From JAGQPD01 sp020426865 (GTDB taxonomy: Bacteria > Planctomycetota > Planctomycetia > Pirellulales > Pirellulaceae): a stretch of DNA of 64,000 bases. The DNA lies in assembly GCA_041399065.1 (NCBI GenBank), contig JAWKTN010000009.1, forward strand, positions 381,021-445,020. The letters run 5' to 3'. The notes under the pieces are model-generated. The model was given only the letters and a program-made list of their open reading frames with translations. It ran no database searches and was not told where the DNA came from. A program made the translations under genes and the position numbers. Positions 61,402 to 64,000 of the stretch are shown piece after piece. Positions within the stretch are counted from its first letter, which is position 1; the number at the start of each line of letters is the position of its first letter.

Positions 61402-61701
61402 GCCGGTTCCGTAAGTTCATTGGTGATACTCTGTAGCCACAATTCCTGAGACTCCCAATCGTATCATCCACTCTGATGTTCTTGGAATCGATATTGCCAT
61501 TGCCGCTCTGCAAATTGAGTATCCTATCTTCGCTACCCAAATCAATGCGTGTCACCATCCCCTCGGAATACGAAAGACATTCCGCGTTTTTGAAACGCGG
61601 CCTCATTGAAGAAATCGCTGATTTTGTGTTCGCGAAACGCTGCCGAAATATTTCCGCGTTCAACCGAACGCGGCCTCATTGATCGAATTCGGCGGAGCGA
61701 C
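61402..61701. other. Spacer with two CRISPR-like hairpin repeats
   Basis: 300 bases between the LRR gene and a small gene. It carries the two hairpin repeats listed next. A 102-residue frame crosses it but is composed of the repeats and lacks any motif. Confidence 0.5.
61580..61682 (-). CRISPR. Two-repeat CRISPR-like pair with covarying stems
   Basis: Repeat 1 (61580-61609) and repeat 2 (61652-61682) share TTCCGCGTT and AACGCGGCCTCATTGA and are exactly 72 bases apart. The stems are CCGCGTTT/AAACGCGG and CCGCGTTC/GAACGCGG, so one pair changes on both sides. On the minus strand they read TCAATGAGGCCGCG..., like repeats ending in ATTGAAG in known CRISPR arrays. The single spacer is about 42 bases. 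No cas gene is in the window. The differing stems are unusual for CRISPR, so a hairpin element of another sort is possible. Confidence 0.4.
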
Positions 61702-61962
61702 TTAAACCTTGCGAAAGTGCAGTTTTTTTGGAGAAGATGGATGGCTTGAGCTCAAAAGTACCGCTACTTCCCGCTGATCTCCATCGACTTCGATGAGCAG
61801 CTCTGCTTGGATGCCGTCTGTGACCAAGAAGTCGCCTGAAATTGGCTGGCGAAGAATGCAGAAATCCGGTCCGACCTGGGCAAGCTCATGCTGTACGCCG
61901 CTAACAACCAGCCACCCACGAACTTGTGACGAATAGCCGTTTGATAAAGCGTTTTTGAGCAT
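61702..61962 (-). CDS. Small hypothetical protein
   Basis: 86 residues from the ATG at 61962, which has GGAG seven bases upstream. The sequence MLKNALSNGYSSQVRGWLVV then SGVQHELAQVGPDFCILRQP is compact and well balanced, and reads as a small beta-rich cytosolic domain. No family was recognised. Its start codon overlaps the start of the opposing kinase-like gene on the palindrome CATG. Confidence 0.5.
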   Translation of the reverse strand: MLKNALSNGYSSQVRGWLVVSGVQHELAQVGPDFCILRQPISGDFLVTDGIQAELLIEVDGDQREVAVLLSSSHPSSPKKLHFRKV

Positions 61963-62449
61963 GTCCAAACTCCGTGAGCAGTTATTGGCAGTGGCAACCA
62001 GCTACGCAGCAAGTCGCGGGCGGTCATTGCTACGTTTTCTCGGGGACGGAAATGACGGCGCAGTTTGGGAGTCCGACCAGCAATCTGCTATCAAAGCCCT
62101 CGAACGTCGCGACTCTTACCTTCGAGAACGGGACGCCTATCTGCGGCTTCAAGAACTCGGAATCGTCGATGTTCAGGGGGTCACCGTCCCTTGGCTAATC
62201 GGCTTCGATGATACCAAACAAATCGTTGAAATGACAGTTGTCTTCCCACCCTGCATTCTCGACTTTGCCAAGGCATACGTGGATTCTCCACCCGATTTCT
62301 CTGAGGAAGTGCTACGGGACTGGCAAGAGGAGACAACTGAGCTGTTCGACAGAGACTGGGATCAGGTCGAACGCCTGCTCCATGAACTGCGAGGCTTGGG
62401 CATTTTCTATTTCGATGCCAAACCAGGCAATATCCGCATTCTGCCTTAG
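61961..62449 (+). CDS. Protein kinase-fold fragment-like protein
   Basis: 162 residues from the ATG at 61961. The pattern LGDGNDGAVWESDQQSAIKA has a glycine-loop followed by the ATP-binding Lys. Later segments are YLRERDAYLRLQELGI, VPWLIGFDDTKQIVEMTVV (hinge) and GLGIFYFDAKPGNI (DxKxxN catalytic motif, with Asp-x-Lys). The activation and C-terminal lobe are missing, so it is shorter than a true kinase (250 or more) but keeps the core catalytic motifs. No SD is clear. The role is unknown. Confidence 0.55.
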   Translation: MSKLREQLLAVATSYAASRGRSLLRFLGDGNDGAVWESDQQSAIKALERRDSYLRERDAYLRLQELGIVDVQGVTVPWLIGFDDTKQIVEMTVVFPPCILDFAKAYVDSPPDFSEEVLRDWQEETTELFDRDWDQVERLLHELRGLGIFYFDAKPGNIRILP

Positions 62450-62780
62450 CCGCAACTTATTCGAGCTGTCGTTGCCTGTATCACCGACTCGCACGATCCA
62501 TCCACCAGCGAGTCGGATCGTCCAAGCGTAAGTCACTCCGATAGCGAAAACAATGAAAGCTGCAGCACCGATTCCAATTCTAGTCGTAAATGCGGCAGGG
62601 TTCCATTTGGTGGGAGAATTGTCATGTGAAATCATGAGGAATGTCAGCGGCTGGCTCGGAACTGCCGAACCAAGGTAAGGTTGTTGTTAGCCTAAGTGGA
62701 TACAATTGTTGGCGGCCTCCAGGGGAATTAGTACGCAACGGCACCTCAAACGCAATGGACAATACCGGGTCAACTAGTGG
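62450..62780. other. Spacer with a possible antisense membrane ORF
   Basis: About 330 bases. A minus-strand frame (62312-62635) begins MISHDNSPTKWNPAAFTTRI and has a membrane-like stretch GIGAAAFIVFAIGVTYAWTI, but its second half is antisense to the kinase-like gene. It could be a small membrane protein or chance. Nothing else was seen. Confidence 0.35.
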
Positions 62781-63155
62781 TCAATCCGATGTGTCGGCCC
62801 CATCAATTCGGTGCCACACAATCTGAGAACCACTACCATTTCCGTGGAAGGTCACATATTTGGCCTGATGCCCCTGATTAATCTTTCTATTGTGTCGCGC
62901 AGCCGAACAGCTGCGACTTCCCCATGTGGGACCGACTTGCTCGTATGTAACTCCGTCGAACGATCGGTAGATCTCGCAACCAAGTTCATTTTGCACGTCG
63001 TTCCATTTAAACGTGTGATACTGCCCAGAAGCTGCCGAGCTTGTATTGAATGTTGTAGGAGCCGTGACCACGAGTAGGAGACGATTGTCCAATCGTTCTA
63101 GATCAAGACGGCGACTGCCATGTCTCGTTTGCGAAGTGGATTTTAAACGAATCAT
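62781..63155 (-). CDS. Protein with planctomycete LERLDNRLLL-type N-terminal motif
   Basis: 124 residues from the ATG at 63155; ATG at 63173 is also possible. The N-terminus RRLDLERLDNRLLLVV matches the LE-x-LE-x-R-x-LL motif found near the start of many large planctomycete extracellular proteins. The rest (TFKWNDVQNELGCEIYRSFD) is fibronectin-like. It is far shorter than typical proteins with this motif, and its frame overlaps the 3' end of the upstream PEP-CTERM-like gene, so it may be truncated or a fusion leftover. Confidence 0.55.
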   Translation of the reverse strand: MIRLKSTSQTRHGSRRLDLERLDNRLLLVVTAPTTFNTSSAASGQYHTFKWNDVQNELGCEIYRSFDGVTYEQVGPTWGSRSCSAARHNRKINQGHQAKYVTFHGNGSGSQIVWHRIDGADTSD

Positions 63156-63909
63156 TCCTTCGTCGCCTTGCATGGCACAGTACGGTTGTTAAGAAAACTA
63201 AAAATGAGCAATCGGGCTCCGGTAAAGCGAGGGTCGTGAATCGGATGTTGTCAATCGCAAACGTACGATCCTCCCCGGGTGACATGTAGAGTTCTACATT
63301 AGTCACGTATTGCGGTCCTGTGGAAAGCGTTATCACATTACCATCTATTTCGGGCGTTTCTGGAATCGTGTAATAGGCAGACGCAGGAACGTCCCCGTAA
63401 TCACCAGGGATGCCATTTCGAAGCCTTATGGTAGTTAATCCGGGATAGGTTCCCTCACGAAAATCGTAGATGTCAAAGGTGAGGTCTTTAACAGGAATAG
63501 CGAAATCCAGTTGAACGAAGGGCGAGCTATCGGACCAGTCGAAGGCGAGGGACCACTTGCTACTCAGATTAACGGATTGGTCGTCAATACCACCGATGCC
63601 AACGAACGCCGATACGACACCATTTCCGGCCTCAGCCAAATACGGGTATCCAGACCCGCCTGTGATAGACACGCCGTTTATGGCTGAGTAAAAACCAGCC
63701 ACACTTCGCCCTTCAACCAACTGTTGGTCAGGAGAGAGAGTGGCATGGTCAATATCAAAATAGGTGTCATATGGATAACGAAAATAAAGTGCAAGTGGTG
63801 GGTCGTCCGCAAACGCCAAGCCCTGAAAACAAAAAGTTAATAAGAAGGCTGCGATAAGACGGTGGTTTGGAAATCGTGGCATGATCGGACAATTGGCAGC
63901 GGTGTGCAT
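63103..63909 (-). CDS. Secreted PEP-CTERM-like protein
   Basis: 268 residues from the ATG at 63909 (MHTAANC), which has GGGAG six bases upstream. A signal peptide (FPNHRLIAAFLLTFCFQGLA) is followed by a beta-rich domain (FDWSDSSPFVQLDFAIPVKD, then VTNVELYMSPGEDRTFAIDN). Near the C-terminus LPEPDCSFLVFLTTVL then ARRRR is a PEP-CTERM-like sorting signal. The frame then runs 17 codons further (NDSFKIHFANETWQSPS), past the usual end, and overlaps the LERLDNRLLL gene. A stop-codon loss may have extended it. Confidence 0.7.
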   Translation of the reverse strand: MHTAANCPIMPRFPNHRLIAAFLLTFCFQGLAFADDPPLALYFRYPYDTYFDIDHATLSPDQQLVEGRSVAGFYSAINGVSITGGSGYPYLAEAGNGVVSAFVGIGGIDDQSVNLSSKWSLAFDWSDSSPFVQLDFAIPVKDLTFDIYDFREGTYPGLTTIRLRNGIPGDYGDVPASAYYTIPETPEIDGNVITLSTGPQYVTNVELYMSPGEDRTFAIDNIRFTTLALPEPDCSFLVFLTTVLCHARRRRNDSFKIHFANETWQSPS

Positions 63910-64000
63910 GTGATTCTCCCTGTGGGCCAAAATTGAATGAATTCATCGAGAACAAAGCTACCGAGTGGCATCAGCAGACATAGAAAGCGATGCCCGTGCG
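63910..64000. other. Upstream region of the PEP-CTERM-like gene
   Basis: The last 91 bases of the window lie upstream of the PEP-CTERM-like gene on the minus strand and are cut by the edge. GGGAG just before the ATG is its ribosome binding site. No further feature was seen. Confidence 0.4.

Noticed and set aside
61355..61663. 102-codon ORF over the CRISPR-like repeats
   Set aside because: It is built from the hairpin repeats and overlaps the LRR start; no sign of selection as protein.
62312..62635. Possible membrane protein (MISHDNS...) antisense to the kinase-like gene
   Set aside because: The N-terminus looks plausible, but no SD was seen and its second half is a shadow of the kinase-like gene; kept only as a note in the spacer entry.
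1..64000. tRNA, rRNA or replication origin
   Set aside because: No tRNA-like cloverleaf with a T-loop GTTCGA in context, rRNA or DnaA-box cluster was recognised by eye; a tRNAscan/covariance search would be decisive.

Overview
The window reads as chromosomal DNA of a planctomycete (Pirellulales-like; the rank is inferred). Pointers are a PVC-type cytochrome c protein fused to ThuA and HEAT regions, an FG-GAP/UnbV lipoprotein, a TIGR03067-like domain, PEP-CTERM-like C-termini, an N-terminal LERLDNRLLL-type motif, lipid A genes (lpxD, lpxI), and a Gram-negative type II secretion operon. Most genes are closely packed with short gaps, and several neighbours share start/stop bases.

1-23.9 kb is mostly housekeeping and metabolism. 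It holds the end of a Ktr/Trk potassium channel subunit and its RCK regulator, an amidase, a sugar-catabolism group (Gfo/Idh/MocA oxidoreductase, giant ThuA-PVC cytochrome protein, sugar isomerase), a PHA-system protein and ftsH. These are followed by dxr-rseP-HAD hydrolase, the threonine catabolic pair tdh-kbl, lpxD-lpxI, a pyruvate decarboxylase-type enzyme and a cation/proton antiporter with CBS domains.

23.9-41.5 kb starts with a repeat-rich spacer: a tandem duplication of about 350 bp that includes the 3' end of the FG-GAP lipoprotein gene, and seven copies of a GTAGAGTCTCT motif. Beyond it lie that lipoprotein gene, two envelope proteins, a TolC-like lipoprotein, a RidA protein, a short glycosyltransferase, an HTH regulator, a HAD mutase-like protein, sufS-sufU, an RNase HII-like protein and a small repeat-bearing protein.

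41.5-57.3 kb is a type II secretion operon: gspE, F, G, H, I, J, K, a PilM/GspL-like protein, a PilO/GspM protein with a GspC/PilP-like tail, then a Uma2-type gene, the secretin gspD and a lipoprotein. The lipoprotein gene runs antisense into the 3' end of a BON-domain gene.

57.7-64 kb is an accessory region full of broken genes: a PEP-CTERM gene cut by an IS3-family end, a 3' remnant of a group II intron (RT C-terminus, domain V and a terminal hairpin), a leucine-rich-repeat gene fused out of frame to a 5'-truncated Rhs toxin tip, a downstream DMP19-type gene that may be its immunity gene, two CRISPR-like hairpin repeats, a kinase-fold fragment, and two secreted-type proteins. No tRNA, rRNA or cas gene was recognised. 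All family calls come from reading motifs, without database searches.
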